Source: Parabacteroides distasonis ATCC 8503
GTDB taxonomy: Bacteria; Bacteroidota; Bacteroidia; Bacteroidales; Tannerellaceae
DNA length: 64,000 bases
Assembly (NCBI RefSeq): GCF_000012845.1
Contig: NC_009615.1
Location: 62,001-126,000, forward strand
Direction of reading: 5' to 3'
Each line of letters starts with the position of its first letter. Position 1 is the stretch's first letter. This document shows, piece after piece, positions 24,969 to 34,000 of this stretch. The notes under the pieces were generated by a model that saw only the letters and a list, made by a program, of their open reading frames with translations, did no database searches and was not told the DNA's origin. Made by a program: the position numbers and the translations under genes.

Positions 24969-25631
24969 ATGATGTGGGATTTCATACTAAGACTTTTCGT
25001 GGCAGGTATTCTGGGCGCCGTTGTCGGACTAGACCGTGAGTACCGTGCGAAGGAGGCGGGTTACCGGACTCACTTCCTTGTTTCGTTGGGTAGCGCGTTG
25101 ATCATGGTTGTCTCCCAATATGGCTTCCAAGATGTCATCCTAGAGAATAGCGTAAGTCTCGATCCGAGCCGTGTGGCCGCCCAAGTGGTGAGTGGCATCG
25201 GTTTCATCGGGGCGGGTACGATCATCATCCAGAAACAATTCGTACGGGGATTGACTACCGCCGCCGGTATCTGGGCGACCGCCGGTATCGGTCTGGCCGT
25301 CGGCTCAGGCATGTACGGGCTCGGTATCGCCGCCACTTTGTTGACGCTCGCCGGGCTGGAGCTGTTGAGCGTTATTTTTAAAAGCATCGGGATGCGAAGT
25401 TCCTTGGTGGTATTCTCTACCTCCGACAAGGAGGCGATCAACCGGATCGCCCGTGTTATCTACGAGAAAGGTTTCCTGTTGGTAAGCTATGACATGAAAA
25501 GACTGGGGCATCAGGAGAAGGACGAGTACGTCGTCAGCATCGTGTTGAAAGCCCGTAAAAACACGGAGGAAAGTCCACTGTTGCTATTGATGGAGCAATT
25601 TCCGGAGGTTACGGTGGAGAGAATTGAATAG
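24969..25631 (+). CDS. MgtC/SapB family membrane protein
   Basis: About 220 residues from an ATG at 24969 or 24972. The N-terminal half has four to five membrane spans and the family signature AGILGAVVGLDREYRAKEAGYRTHFLVSLGSALIMVVS, including the conserved Asp and Arg residues. VVSGIGFIGAGTIIIQ and GLTTAAGIWATAGIGLAVG follow. The C-terminal third is a soluble ACT-like domain (SSLVVFSTSDKEAINRIARVIYEKGFLLVSYDM). MgtC-like proteins modulate ATP synthase, potassium or magnesium homeostasis in other bacteria; the role here is not known. A near-consensus TATCTTTC at 24934-24941 may be its promoter. Confidence 0.9.
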   Translation: MMWDFILRLFVAGILGAVVGLDREYRAKEAGYRTHFLVSLGSALIMVVSQYGFQDVILENSVSLDPSRVAAQVVSGIGFIGAGTIIIQKQFVRGLTTAAGIWATAGIGLAVGSGMYGLGIAATLLTLAGLELLSVIFKSIGMRSSLVVFSTSDKEAINRIARVIYEKGFLLVSYDMKRLGHQEKDEYVVSIVLKARKNTEESPLLLLMEQFPEVTVERIE

Positions 25632-25694
25632 TTATTCTGTATTGGCGGTAAGTTTTCGTATATTCGCGGCTCGAAACTATTTAATAATCGTACG

Positions 25695-26336
25695 ATGAAT
25701 TTTATTTCTAAGCTATTCAAGAAGAACGTATCTGAGGCGGAAGAGGCCGGCAAAGGTTCCGTGGAGGAGTTCGTATCTTTAATCCGTGTATATTATCAAG
25801 CCGTTATGGCCGTGAACTTGGGTATCACCAACTTGAACATGCTCGCCGATATGGCTTTGTTCAAACGCATGTTGAAGATACCGACCCAGAATAACAAATT
25901 GGGTGTCGCCGAGAAATCCCGTGTGCGCAAGGTGTTGATGGAGGATTACGGCCTAAGCGAGGCTTTCTTCAAGGAGATCGACAGCTCGGTGAAGAAGAAC
26001 TGCAAGAACCAGAACGATATCAAGACGTATTTCTTCATGTTCCAAGGTTTCTGCAATGACTTGTTCAACTTGCTTGGCAATCTGATGCAGTGGAAGTTCC
26101 GCTTCTCCATGCTGGTGAAGAAGTTGCTGTATAATATGACGACGAAGACGGTTCACGATATCTTGACCAAGTCCGAGTGGAAGGATATCAGCGTGCAGAA
26201 GGCCGCATGGAGCGTGCGTAAGTATGCCGAGAAACTAGGCTACTCCGAGCAATGGATCACGGACTTCGTGTATAACGTCGTGCTTCTGGCGAAAGAGGAT
26301 CAGAAGAAGGAACTCAAAAAGAGCAAGGAAGCATGA
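25695..26336 (+). CDS. Conserved hypothetical helical protein coupled to a UDG-superfamily gene
   Basis: A 213-residue soluble protein that I do not recognise. It is predicted largely alpha-helical, lysine-rich, with no signal peptide or membrane span. Recurring features are LIRVYYQAVMAVNLGITNLNML, a pair of basic/aromatic helices near FFMFQGFCNDLFNLLGNLMQWKF, and a charged tail (KEDQKKELKKSKEA). Its stop overlaps the start of the next gene by four bases (ATGA), so the two are translationally coupled. A role connected to DNA repair or nucleic-acid binding is possible only by association. Confidence 0.7.
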   Translation: MNFISKLFKKNVSEAEEAGKGSVEEFVSLIRVYYQAVMAVNLGITNLNMLADMALFKRMLKIPTQNNKLGVAEKSRVRKVLMEDYGLSEAFFKEIDSSVKKNCKNQNDIKTYFFMFQGFCNDLFNLLGNLMQWKFRFSMLVKKLLYNMTTKTVHDILTKSEWKDISVQKAAWSVRKYAEKLGYSEQWITDFVYNVVLLAKEDQKKELKKSKEA

Positions 26337-26908
26337 CCACCGAGCTGCATCCGCTAGGTTTCTTCCTCCCGGAGAATACGAGATTGCTGATGCTGGGAAG
26401 TTTTCCGCCTCCAAGAGCTCGTTGGAGCATGGATTTTTATTACCCGAATATCCAGAATGATATGTGGCGCATCCTTGGCTTGATTTTCTATGGGAACAAG
26501 GATGCGTTCCTGCGAGACAAGAAGGCGTTCAGCGAGGAGAAGGCGAAGGCTTTCTGCCGGGAAAAGGGGATCGGGATCGGTGATACCGCCATGGAGGTGA
26601 TCCGCTTGAAAGCAAATGCCTCCGATAAGTTCCTTGAGGTGGTACGGCCGATCGATCCGGAAAAGGTCTTGTCCCAGATACCGGAATGCGTGGCGATCGT
26701 GGTAACCGGGCAGAAAGCGATGGATACCCTCCTCTCCGTATTGCCCGGCACGGAGGAGCCGAAAGTGGGCTTCTCGTCGGAATTTTCTTGTATGGGAAGG
26801 ACGATGAGGCTGTTCCGTATGCCTTCATCCTCTAGAGCTTATCCGAGGCCGTTGGAGGAGAAGGCCGCCGTTTACCGGGGGATGTTTGAGACGTTGGGGA
26901 TGGTGTGA
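26333..26908 (+). CDS. Uracil-DNA glycosylase superfamily protein
   Basis: A 191-residue protein with the UDG-fold start LLMLGSFPPPRARWSMDFYYPNIQNDMWRILG, a MUG/TDG-like motif 1 (G-S-F-P-P) with the aromatic flipping region. A later CVAIVVTGQKAMDTLLSVL matches the central strand, and FRMPSSSRAYPRPLEEKAAVYRGMF the C-terminal motif (S-S-R in place of the H-P-S found in other families). Substrate cannot be read from sequence; mismatch-specific uracil or other deaminated bases are likely. It is coupled by four bases to the hypothetical gene upstream. About 1 kb of non-coding sequence follows it. Confidence 0.75.
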   Translation: MTTELHPLGFFLPENTRLLMLGSFPPPRARWSMDFYYPNIQNDMWRILGLIFYGNKDAFLRDKKAFSEEKAKAFCREKGIGIGDTAMEVIRLKANASDKFLEVVRPIDPEKVLSQIPECVAIVVTGQKAMDTLLSVLPGTEEPKVGFSSEFSCMGRTMRLFRMPSSSRAYPRPLEEKAAVYRGMFETLGMV

Positions 26909-27141
26909 GGCAAGTCTGCCATACAGCATTCCTCGTTTACGCCCCACCTCTTCAAGGAGTGCGGTAAGCTCGGAAACGTCCTATCTGAATGATGTCCAAT
27001 TATCTCTTTCGTGTATATACATATTTTAAGTACTTGATGCGACATTAGAACAGGAGAAACGCTGCGATATTTGCGACGTTATTCAGTTTAAAACGTCCGA
27101 TTATGGAGTTTAATGCACGAACTTATTTTCAGTAAGGTACA

Positions 27142-27227
27142 GTTGTAGCATCTTATCGCCGTAAGATGTATGATCTTACTGTTGTAGGATGTATTATATT
27201 ACCGTTGTAAGATGTATCATCTTTCAC
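27142..27227. repeat. Short degenerate tandem palindromic repeats
   Basis: Four related units of 19-24 bases begin GTTGTAGCATC, GTAAGATGTATG, GTTGTAGGATG and GTTGTAAGATG. Several are internally palindromic, for example AAGATGTATCATCTT. The first two together form CATCTTA...TAAGATG. No coding capacity or CRISPR-like spacing is present. Confidence 0.6.
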
Positions 27228-27461
27228 GGATACTTGACATCTCCTTGTCTTGCGTCTTTTAGCAAAGTGACAGTTTGTAAATTTAAGTCATGGAGAATCG
27301 ATTCTTTCGGGTAAAGGTAAGGTATGCTCCCGAAAACGAAAGAAAAAAACGACAATCGATTGGTTGATAGGCTAATGTTGAATAACGGCCTTTTATTCTA
27401 GCGGAATTTATTCATCGTATTTCATGTTTTGGGGGCAGGAAGGGAAGAAAAACGGTGCTAC

Positions 27462-27515
27462 AATAGGGTTATAACAGGGTAAGAATGCCCATTCGCAACT
27501 ACTCATAACCCTATT
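27462..27515. repeat. Inverted repeat in the non-coding interval
   Basis: AATAGGGTTAT (27462-27472) and ATAACCCTATT (27505-27515) are perfect 11-bp complements around a 32-base loop. Outside it, ACAATAGG and CCTATTGT recur near 27460 and 27587. It could be part of a structured RNA or a decayed element; nothing confirms either. Confidence 0.5.
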
Positions 27516-27773
27516 CTTGACTACTTACGATGCCCAACGGCAGTATCGGCGTTGCCTAATACGACTAGTTACGCAGGCTTCCGGCACCTATTGTGTGTGG
27601 AAAACGCTGTATTTTAACAAAAAGGGGTGCTTATTGCTACTGCTTTCTCGCTATTTCGCTAGGTTTGGAAAATAGGTGTGTCAAGGTAAATGCTCTATGG
27701 AAATCAAAAAGATGGCCGGAGAGCGGTTTGGTTGACGGAAGGATATTTGCAGGGCGAGTACCGTGTAAGATAA

Positions 27774-27812
27774 AAAGAGAGGAGACGGAACGATAAACGC
27801 TCCGCCCCTCTT
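27774..27812. terminator. Terminator-like hairpin in the non-coding interval
   Basis: An imperfect stem runs from AAGAGAGGAGACGGA to TCCGCCCCTCTT around a 10-base loop, preceded by a run of A and followed by TATATAA. No gene clearly ends at it. Confidence 0.45.
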
Positions 27813-27898
27813 ATATAACAAGAATGAATGAATTATTGGGATAATCTCATCATAAAATATTGCTAGTGAGATACATCTTCTTCATTTATCCGATCAGA

Positions 27899-27930
27899 GA
27901 TACTCAATGTCACGGAGAACATTGAGTATC
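27899..27930 (-). terminator. Candidate terminator of the polysaccharide utilisation locus
   Basis: A perfect 12-bp stem (GATACTCAATGT with ACATTGAGTATC) closes on an eight-base loop, 18 bases after the last gene of the minus-strand locus. The tail on the minus strand is only moderately T-rich. Confidence 0.6.
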
Positions 27931-27948
27931 GTGATATTCATTTTTAGA

Positions 27949-28321
27949 TCAATTATTTACGTAAAATCCAATATGCCCAGTTGCGCCGCTAAAAGTTATG
28001 ACAGATCCTACTTGAACTGTAGATCCATTACAAGAGACTCTATATCCCTTATCTATGGAAACAACTTTATACTTTCCATGTTCAACAAAGTAAACCCATG
28101 GACCTCCACTATAAAAACCACTGGTGATAGTATATTCCATGAAATTTTGATCTTCAATAACCATTGATATATGGGCGTCCTGATTTTGAGCTGTAACGTA
28201 CATTTTTGAATACCCTTCTCTTTCTGCGGCATAGGAAGGTGATGGACCATTTACGTCAGCATTGATATTAATAACAGTTGTTGTTAATAGTGCAATATAG
28301 AATGAATAATACTTTCTTCAT
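27949..28321 (-). pseudogene. Small secreted protein with a frameshift in its signal peptide
   Basis: An ATG at 28319-28321 begins a typical signal start, MKKVLFILY, but this frame stops after 17 codons. The +1 frame carries straight on with FYIALLTTTVININA, then a mature domain (DVNGPSPSYAAEREGYSKMY... ending GHIGFYVNN) of about 100 residues down to the stop at 27949. Adding back a TA in the short TATA tract of the signal region would restore one continuous reading frame of about 125 codons. The mature part is glycine- and aromatic-rich, beta in character, and not recognised. It is 12 bases downstream of the surface lipoprotein gene, as the last gene of the locus, and is AT-richer than its neighbours. 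It may be a real lesion, a reversible slip, or a sequencing error. Confidence 0.65.
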
Positions 28322-28333
28322 GATATATTTTCT

Positions 28334-29182
28334 TTATTTTCTTGTTTTAAAATTCCAGAACCAAGCCTCTCCCCAATCACCTGCGCCGGGTTTCGGAGCC
28401 GCTAGTTTAAGATGCTCACCATCCGCTTCCAAGATGTGATATTCATATTGAGGAGCGAAGGTATCATCTGTGTCTCCCATTTTCACCAGTCCTAATAAAG
28501 GAATGGTTCCGGTGAACGTTAATGTACCTTGATCCCAACCTTCTTTGGCTACAGCGGATAAGTCCCATGCGATTGTTCCGGATTGACCGCGGCTGGTTTC
28601 TACTTTCTTGCCAGCCAAGGTAAAAGTCATCCAACCTTCTAACCCATCTTTGGCATATCCTTTCTCAGTACATTGTTGGTCGATGTCTGTGGCTTGAACT
28701 TGCCACCATTCCGGACCTGTGCTTTCCATATAAGCACCATTTCCCCAAAGGCCGTTGCTGGCATCTGTATCCCAAACCCAAGTTACAGAATTATACTCCG
28801 GTCCGAATAATCCTTCATAAATAGAAGGCACATCCACATACTCGGAGATCGTCACATCGTTAGAGAAAGAGGTGATGGAGCCGTCTTGGTTCATAGCCCG
28901 GACGGTCAAGCTCGTGAGGGGAGGAGTGCCAATGATGGAACCCTCGGTTCCGGTGGCTAGGATGGCCCCGTCTTGATCCAATACCTGTACCGTCAGTGTG
29001 GGATTGGTGGAGAAGGTGAACTTGTTTTGTCCGGCCGTCGTTTGCGTAAGCGCTACACGGGCTTGCAGATCCGCCTCGGTTAAGTTGGCGGATATGCCCG
29101 GATCACTTTCTGTGATTGGGTCGCAGGAAACCATCATTCCTGCGATCAATGCCATTACTATATAATATATATTCTTTATCAT
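28334..29182 (-). CDS. Surface lipoprotein of the locus (SusE/F position)
   Basis: A 282-residue lipoprotein with signal MIKNIYYIVMALIAGMMVSC (Cys20). An N-terminal domain of about 100 residues is Ig-like (LTVQVLDQDGAILATGTEGSII... VTISEYV). A C-terminal beta-sandwich of about 150 residues contains NSVTWVWDTDASNGLWGNGAYMES and ends in GDWGEAWFWNFK, rich in aromatic residues as expected of a carbohydrate-binding face. It lies directly after the SusD-like gene, the usual place of SusE/SusF-type glycan-binding proteins. I do not recognise a named family. Glycan binding is inferred from position and aromatic content. Confidence 0.75.
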   Translation of the reverse strand: MIKNIYYIVMALIAGMMVSCDPITESDPGISANLTEADLQARVALTQTTAGQNKFTFSTNPTLTVQVLDQDGAILATGTEGSIIGTPPLTSLTVRAMNQDGSITSFSNDVTISEYVDVPSIYEGLFGPEYNSVTWVWDTDASNGLWGNGAYMESTGPEWWQVQATDIDQQCTEKGYAKDGLEGWMTFTLAGKKVETSRGQSGTIAWDLSAVAKEGWDQGTLTFTGTIPLLGLVKMGDTDDTFAPQYEYHILEADGEHLKLAAPKPGAGDWGEAWFWNFKTRK

Positions 29183-29209
29183 GATTGTATATTCTGAATT
29201 AAAAAGTTA

Positions 29210-30988
29210 TTAATTAGCCCAGCCATTGTACTCGGCGTCCGCTCCCCAACCTTCGTTCTGCTGGAGTTCACTGGAGAGTGAGATCTGGCTCTCAGGTATC
29301 TTCATGAAACCGGCGGAGGTGTTGTAGCGGGAGGCGTAACCACCATTTTGCGCCTTGTTCGTGGCAGGATTACCAGCGATGTAGATAGGCGTACCTATCT
29401 GTTTCTGCAAGGCAGCGGCGGCAATGTGCCAGCGGCGGATGTCGTTCCAACGGGTACCCTCCAAAGCTAATTCCCAACGGCGCTCGTTTTGCAGAGCTTG
29501 GAGCGAGTAGCCGATAGCCGGAAGGCCGGCACGCTCCCGCACCTTATTCATACCGGTGGCATCTCCCTTGAGCTCGGATTGCATCAAGAGAACGTCAGCG
29601 AAGCGGATCAATACCAAGTCGTGGATGTTGTCCAAGGCTTGGTTATTCGCGCCTTGCGTCCAGCCATCGATTCCGTACATCTCGTTCTCGAAGGTCTTGA
29701 AGTAGCCACTCTCGTCATTGGATGTCTTGCATGCGACAGGAGACCATTTCATGGCATAGTAGTCCGTTTCCTGTACGAAGTCCGCCCAACCGCCTTTGTT
29801 ATAAGCGGGTAATTTGTCCGTACGATATACGGAAGCGTCGCGACGCATGTCATTTGGTTCTGCGCTTGCCCAATCGTTCACGAAATTCGGTGCTACAGGC
29901 CCGGCTCCCCAACCTTGTCCGAAGGGGAAGGTATTTGCTACGTCTTGATCTCCGCGAAGACCGAAATGAAGCGCGTAACCATTGGCGAAAGCGATGGTAG
30001 TATTCCAACTGGCCAGCTTATTGAACTTGATGGCGAACATAGATTCCGGGTTGACGGCGTTATCATCCTCTACCCATTTCAATCCTTTTCCGGCGGTGTA
30101 TTCGAAATCGTTCACCGTGCAACGGTTCGTGTAAGCCCAAAGGCTACGGAAGTCGGATGCTAAGGAATATCCGGAATTGTTCACGCAATCATCGATATAA
30201 GAGATCACTTGATCCTTCGTTAGGGTAGAGCCGTCGGCCAAGGTGACGGAGGTCAGCGGGTTGTAAGTGGCGCTGGTCAAGGCGGCTATATCTTCGCCAT
30301 TCCCGTACATGCCGGTGTAGAACAACCAAGCACGGCCTAACATGGCCTCGGCGGTGTACTTGTCGACGTGTCCTGCCTCAAGGGATGACGTACCTCCACG
30401 CCATGCGGGCATGATGTCGGCGGCTGTCTTAAGGTCTAGCAAGATCTGTCCCCAGATCTCGGCGGGGCTTGCCTGTGGCACATCGCTTGTCTGGGATGTA
30501 GTGATTAGGGGTACACGATTGTACATCGAGGCTAGCTCGTAGTAGAAATAGGCACGCATGAAGAGAGCCTCGCCCATCAATTGGTTACGTGCTTCCGTGG
30601 AAGGAAAGTCCGGACAGTTATCCAAGGTCTCTATGGCGCTGTTGGCACGGAATACGCCGGCATAACGGTCTTTCCAGAACTGGCGGGTCATGTCGGACTG
30701 ATAGTTGCAGAGCAGGTCCATGGCCTGCATCAGCTTGTCGTTCGAGCCGCCCCCGCCTAGCGCGTCATCGCTGGCTAGTTGGGCGTAATAAAGGAACGAT
30801 CTCTCGGGGTTGGCGCAAACGGATGCCATGCTGGCGTAAACGCCTGCTATCATTTGCTGGGCATCGTCGTACGACTCCGGGAATGTAGCGGTTGTCTTCT
30901 CTGTGTAATTGGTCGTGTCGAGCATGTCCTCACAACTGGAGAAGGCTACGGCAGCGCCCATACATATTGCATATATTAACTTTTTCAT
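29210..30988 (-). CDS. SusD-like nutrient-binding lipoprotein
   Basis: A 592-residue SusD/RagB family protein. It has a lipoprotein signal (KKLIYAICMGAAVAFSSC) and the N-terminal NYTEKTTATFPESYDDAQQMIAGVY segment. The TPR-type helices include MGEALFMRAYFYYELASMYNRVPLIT. The C-terminal block MNKVRERAGLPAIGYSLQALQNERRWELALEGTRWNDIRRW is the classical SusD signature. It sits on the outer surface as a lid over the SusC barrel. The gene follows susC-like by 12 bases. Substrate is not visible; the GH36 enzyme in the locus points to an alpha-galactoside. Confidence 0.94.
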   Translation of the reverse strand: MKKLIYAICMGAAVAFSSCEDMLDTTNYTEKTTATFPESYDDAQQMIAGVYASMASVCANPERSFLYYAQLASDDALGGGGSNDKLMQAMDLLCNYQSDMTRQFWKDRYAGVFRANSAIETLDNCPDFPSTEARNQLMGEALFMRAYFYYELASMYNRVPLITTSQTSDVPQASPAEIWGQILLDLKTAADIMPAWRGGTSSLEAGHVDKYTAEAMLGRAWLFYTGMYGNGEDIAALTSATYNPLTSVTLADGSTLTKDQVISYIDDCVNNSGYSLASDFRSLWAYTNRCTVNDFEYTAGKGLKWVEDDNAVNPESMFAIKFNKLASWNTTIAFANGYALHFGLRGDQDVANTFPFGQGWGAGPVAPNFVNDWASAEPNDMRRDASVYRTDKLPAYNKGGWADFVQETDYYAMKWSPVACKTSNDESGYFKTFENEMYGIDGWTQGANNQALDNIHDLVLIRFADVLLMQSELKGDATGMNKVRERAGLPAIGYSLQALQNERRWELALEGTRWNDIRRWHIAAAALQKQIGTPIYIAGNPATNKAQNGGYASRYNTSAGFMKIPESQISLSSELQQNEGWGADAEYNGWAN

Positions 30989-31000
30989 GTTGCTTTTCTC

Positions 31001-34000
31001 TTAAAATTTAATGTTAACACCTACCATATAAGTTCTGGGTGAAGGATAAGAACCTAAGTCGATACCTCTTGCCCAAGGATTGTCCTCGCGATAACTATCG
31101 TTCGTACCGATTTCGGGGTCCATACCCTTGTATCCCGTGAAGGTGAAGAGGTTCTGGGCGCTTACGTACAGACGTAATTGCGGCAGTGGGCAGTTCTTCC
31201 ATAGGTTCTTGAAGTCGTAGCCCAAAGTAACGTTCTGGATGCGGAAATAGCTGGCGTCTTCCACGAAGATATCGGATATCTGTTGGAAGTTGACACCTGT
31301 GTTACCCGGAACCAGACGAGGATAACGATTGGAGGTTCCCTCACCGTGCCAGTACTCAAATACCTCGGAGGTGTAATTCTCCACGTTGCCGTCGGTAAAC
31401 TTACGATAAGAGCGCATATTTTGTTGTCCGAAGGCCCCATAGGTGGTTACCGCTAAATCGAATCCTTTGTAACCAACGTTGAAGCTTAGACCCATCGTGA
31501 TATCCGGGTGCGGGTTGCCGACTTCGGTCTTGTCGTCCTCGTTGATCACGCCGTCGCCATTCACGTCTACGAATTTCAAGTCACCCGGTTGGATGGAGCT
31601 ACCTTGCAGGGAGTTGGCTGCGTTGCCTTTACAGTTCTTATCCAGATAAGCCTGCACGTCGTCGGCGTTTTGCATGACACCTTCCGTTTTATAGGCCCAG
31701 AAATAACCGATCGGGTGTCCTACTTCCATACGGGATACAGGACGTGTGTTCTCGGCCAGTACCTTGTCCGGACCTAGGATGTAACCGTCTTTGTTGTTGA
31801 TCTGCGTAACCTCGTTCTTGTTATGGGCAAGGTTTAGGTTCACGCCATACGTCCAGTCGCCCTTCTGGTCGTTCCAGCCTAAGCCGATCTCGACACCTTT
31901 ATTTTCCACGGTACCGCCGTTGATATAGGGAGCGTTCGTTCCGTAAGAGTCTAGGATCGGGGCAACGATCAACAGGTCCTTGGTTTTCTTGTTGTACCAA
32001 TCGAAGTTCAAGCTCAATCGGCCGCTTAGGAAACGGGCATCCAGACCAAGGTCTAACTGCTCGGAAGTCTCCCATGTCACGTCCTCGTTCGGCATGATGC
32101 TGGCATAACCGCCTTGCGTGGCCGTACCCTTGTTGTTGCCGAAGGAATATTGTCCGAGGTGGTCGAACGCTACGGTCGAGAAATATTGGAAGTTATCGAT
32201 ATTACAGTTACCGTTCTGACCCCAGCTGGCACGGATCTTCAAGAAGTCCATCCAGTCGTGCGTGCTTTCCATGAAATCTTCATTGCTCACGACCCAACCA
32301 GCCGATACGGAAGGGAATGTACCCCAGCGTTTACCACGGGCGAAGTTCGAGGAACCATCCGTACGTAAGATCACGCTAGCCATGTATTTCTCGTTGAAGT
32401 TATAGTTGATACGTCCGAAGAATGACGCTAAGGCGTTATCCCCTGTCGGATATCCTTTGGCTGAGGTAGGCTGAGAAGCCATGCTATTGCTGATATAAGC
32501 CCGGTCCCAGTCGGAGAACAGAAGGTCGTTCGCCGTTGCCTCCAGATACTCACCCATACCGAAACCGCTCTTCTTGAAGGATTGACCGACTAATACATCG
32601 AAGTTGTGTTTCTCGATGTTGAAGGTGTAGCTAAGCGTATTCTCGATCTGCCAGTCCCAACCAGTCGTCATGTTCTGGGTAACCTCATTGGTTAGTTTTT
32701 GATCGGTAGAGGTTAGTTTATAAGCCGGACTGTAGCCACGGTAAGAGCTGGAGTTCTGTTTGTAGCTGACCTGTCCTTTATAGACGAGTCCCTTGATTGG
32801 TTGTACCTTCAAGTAGCCAACCATAGTTAATCCGTAGTTTTTGCTCTTGTTGTTTCCACGGGAGGAGTTGACCATTGCGGCGATCGGGTTACTCGTATAA
32901 GAGTTGTAGTTGAACCAACCGGCCTTGTTCAAGTCGTCATACATATAGTAATCCCCGTTCTCGTTATAGATAGGAACCAGCGGGTTGGCACGTAACATCC
33001 AAGAGATGTCGTTACCGTATTGATTACCCTCGGAGATACCGGAAGATTCATTATGATTATAGTACAGGTTTTCTCCGAATGTGATGATATCCAAGTCACC
33101 CTCTTTCCACAAAATATGTTCAGAGTTCATGCGAACCGTGAAACGTTGGTAGTCGGAAGCGACCGGCTTGCCTAGCGTACCTTCCTGTTTCGTGTAGGAT
33201 ACACCCGTGGAGAATTTGGAGCGTTCCGTACCACCGGCCAAGTTCAAGGAGTGGCTGGTAGTAATGGCGTTCTTGTTGCGGATTGCGTCAAGCCAGTTGG
33301 TACCCTCATCCTCGCCGCTCATGTAACGGTTGTACTGTTCTTGTGACATGTAATTCGTCCACGTGTAAGGTTGGTTACCCGTGTTGAAGTTCAGTTGGTC
33401 CATGACTGCCATGTATTCCTTTGCATTCAGCAAGTCCGGCATCTTATATACGTTCTGGAAACCTACATAGCCGTCGTAACTAACCTGTAATTTACCCTGT
33501 TTGCCCTGCTTTGTCGTGATCAATACAACACCGTTGGCCGCACGTGAACCGTAGATCGCGGCGGAAGCGGCATCTTTCAATACGTCCAAGCTCTCGATAT
33601 CGGCGGGACTTAAGGAATTGATGTCGCCTTCGACGCCATCAATAATGTATAGCGGAGTCGTGCTGCCGTTCGTTCCGGCACCACGAATGTTGATATCGAA
33701 ACTCTTACCCGGCTGGCCGGAGTTCGCTACGATATTGACGCCCGGGCTTTGGCTCTGCAAGGCACCTAGCGGGTTTGTCGTGTTTAATTTTTGGATATTC
33801 TCTCCCTTTACTTGAAGGGTAGCACCTGTCACCAACTTTTTCTTTTGTACACCATAACCTACTACCACTACCTCGTCCAAACTCTGTGAGTCCTCTTTCA
33901 AGGTGATCTGTAAGTCGGATGTTTGGGCGGTTACGGGAATCTCTTGGGTCATATAACCGATGTAGGAGATCTCTATGATAGAGCCGGGGGCGGCCTCTAA

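Larger units (their letters stand above)
26909..27948. other. Non-coding interval with palindromic repeats and hairpins
   Basis: No convincing gene is present in this 1.04-kb interval. It holds a small repeat cluster (27142-27227), an inverted repeat (27462-27515), two terminator-like hairpins (27774-27812 and 27899-27930) and otherwise unremarkable AT-rich sequence. A 67-codon frame at 27593-27796 is rejected because it has no homology signal and its end runs into a hairpin. An unannotated small RNA cannot be excluded. Confidence 0.6.

Noticed and set aside
27142..27227. Possible CRISPR array
   Set aside because: Units vary in length and sequence with no unique spacers, and no cas gene is near.
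27593..27796. 67-codon open frame in the large gap
   Set aside because: No recognisable domain, no promoter, poor initiation context, and its end falls inside a hairpin; treated as chance.
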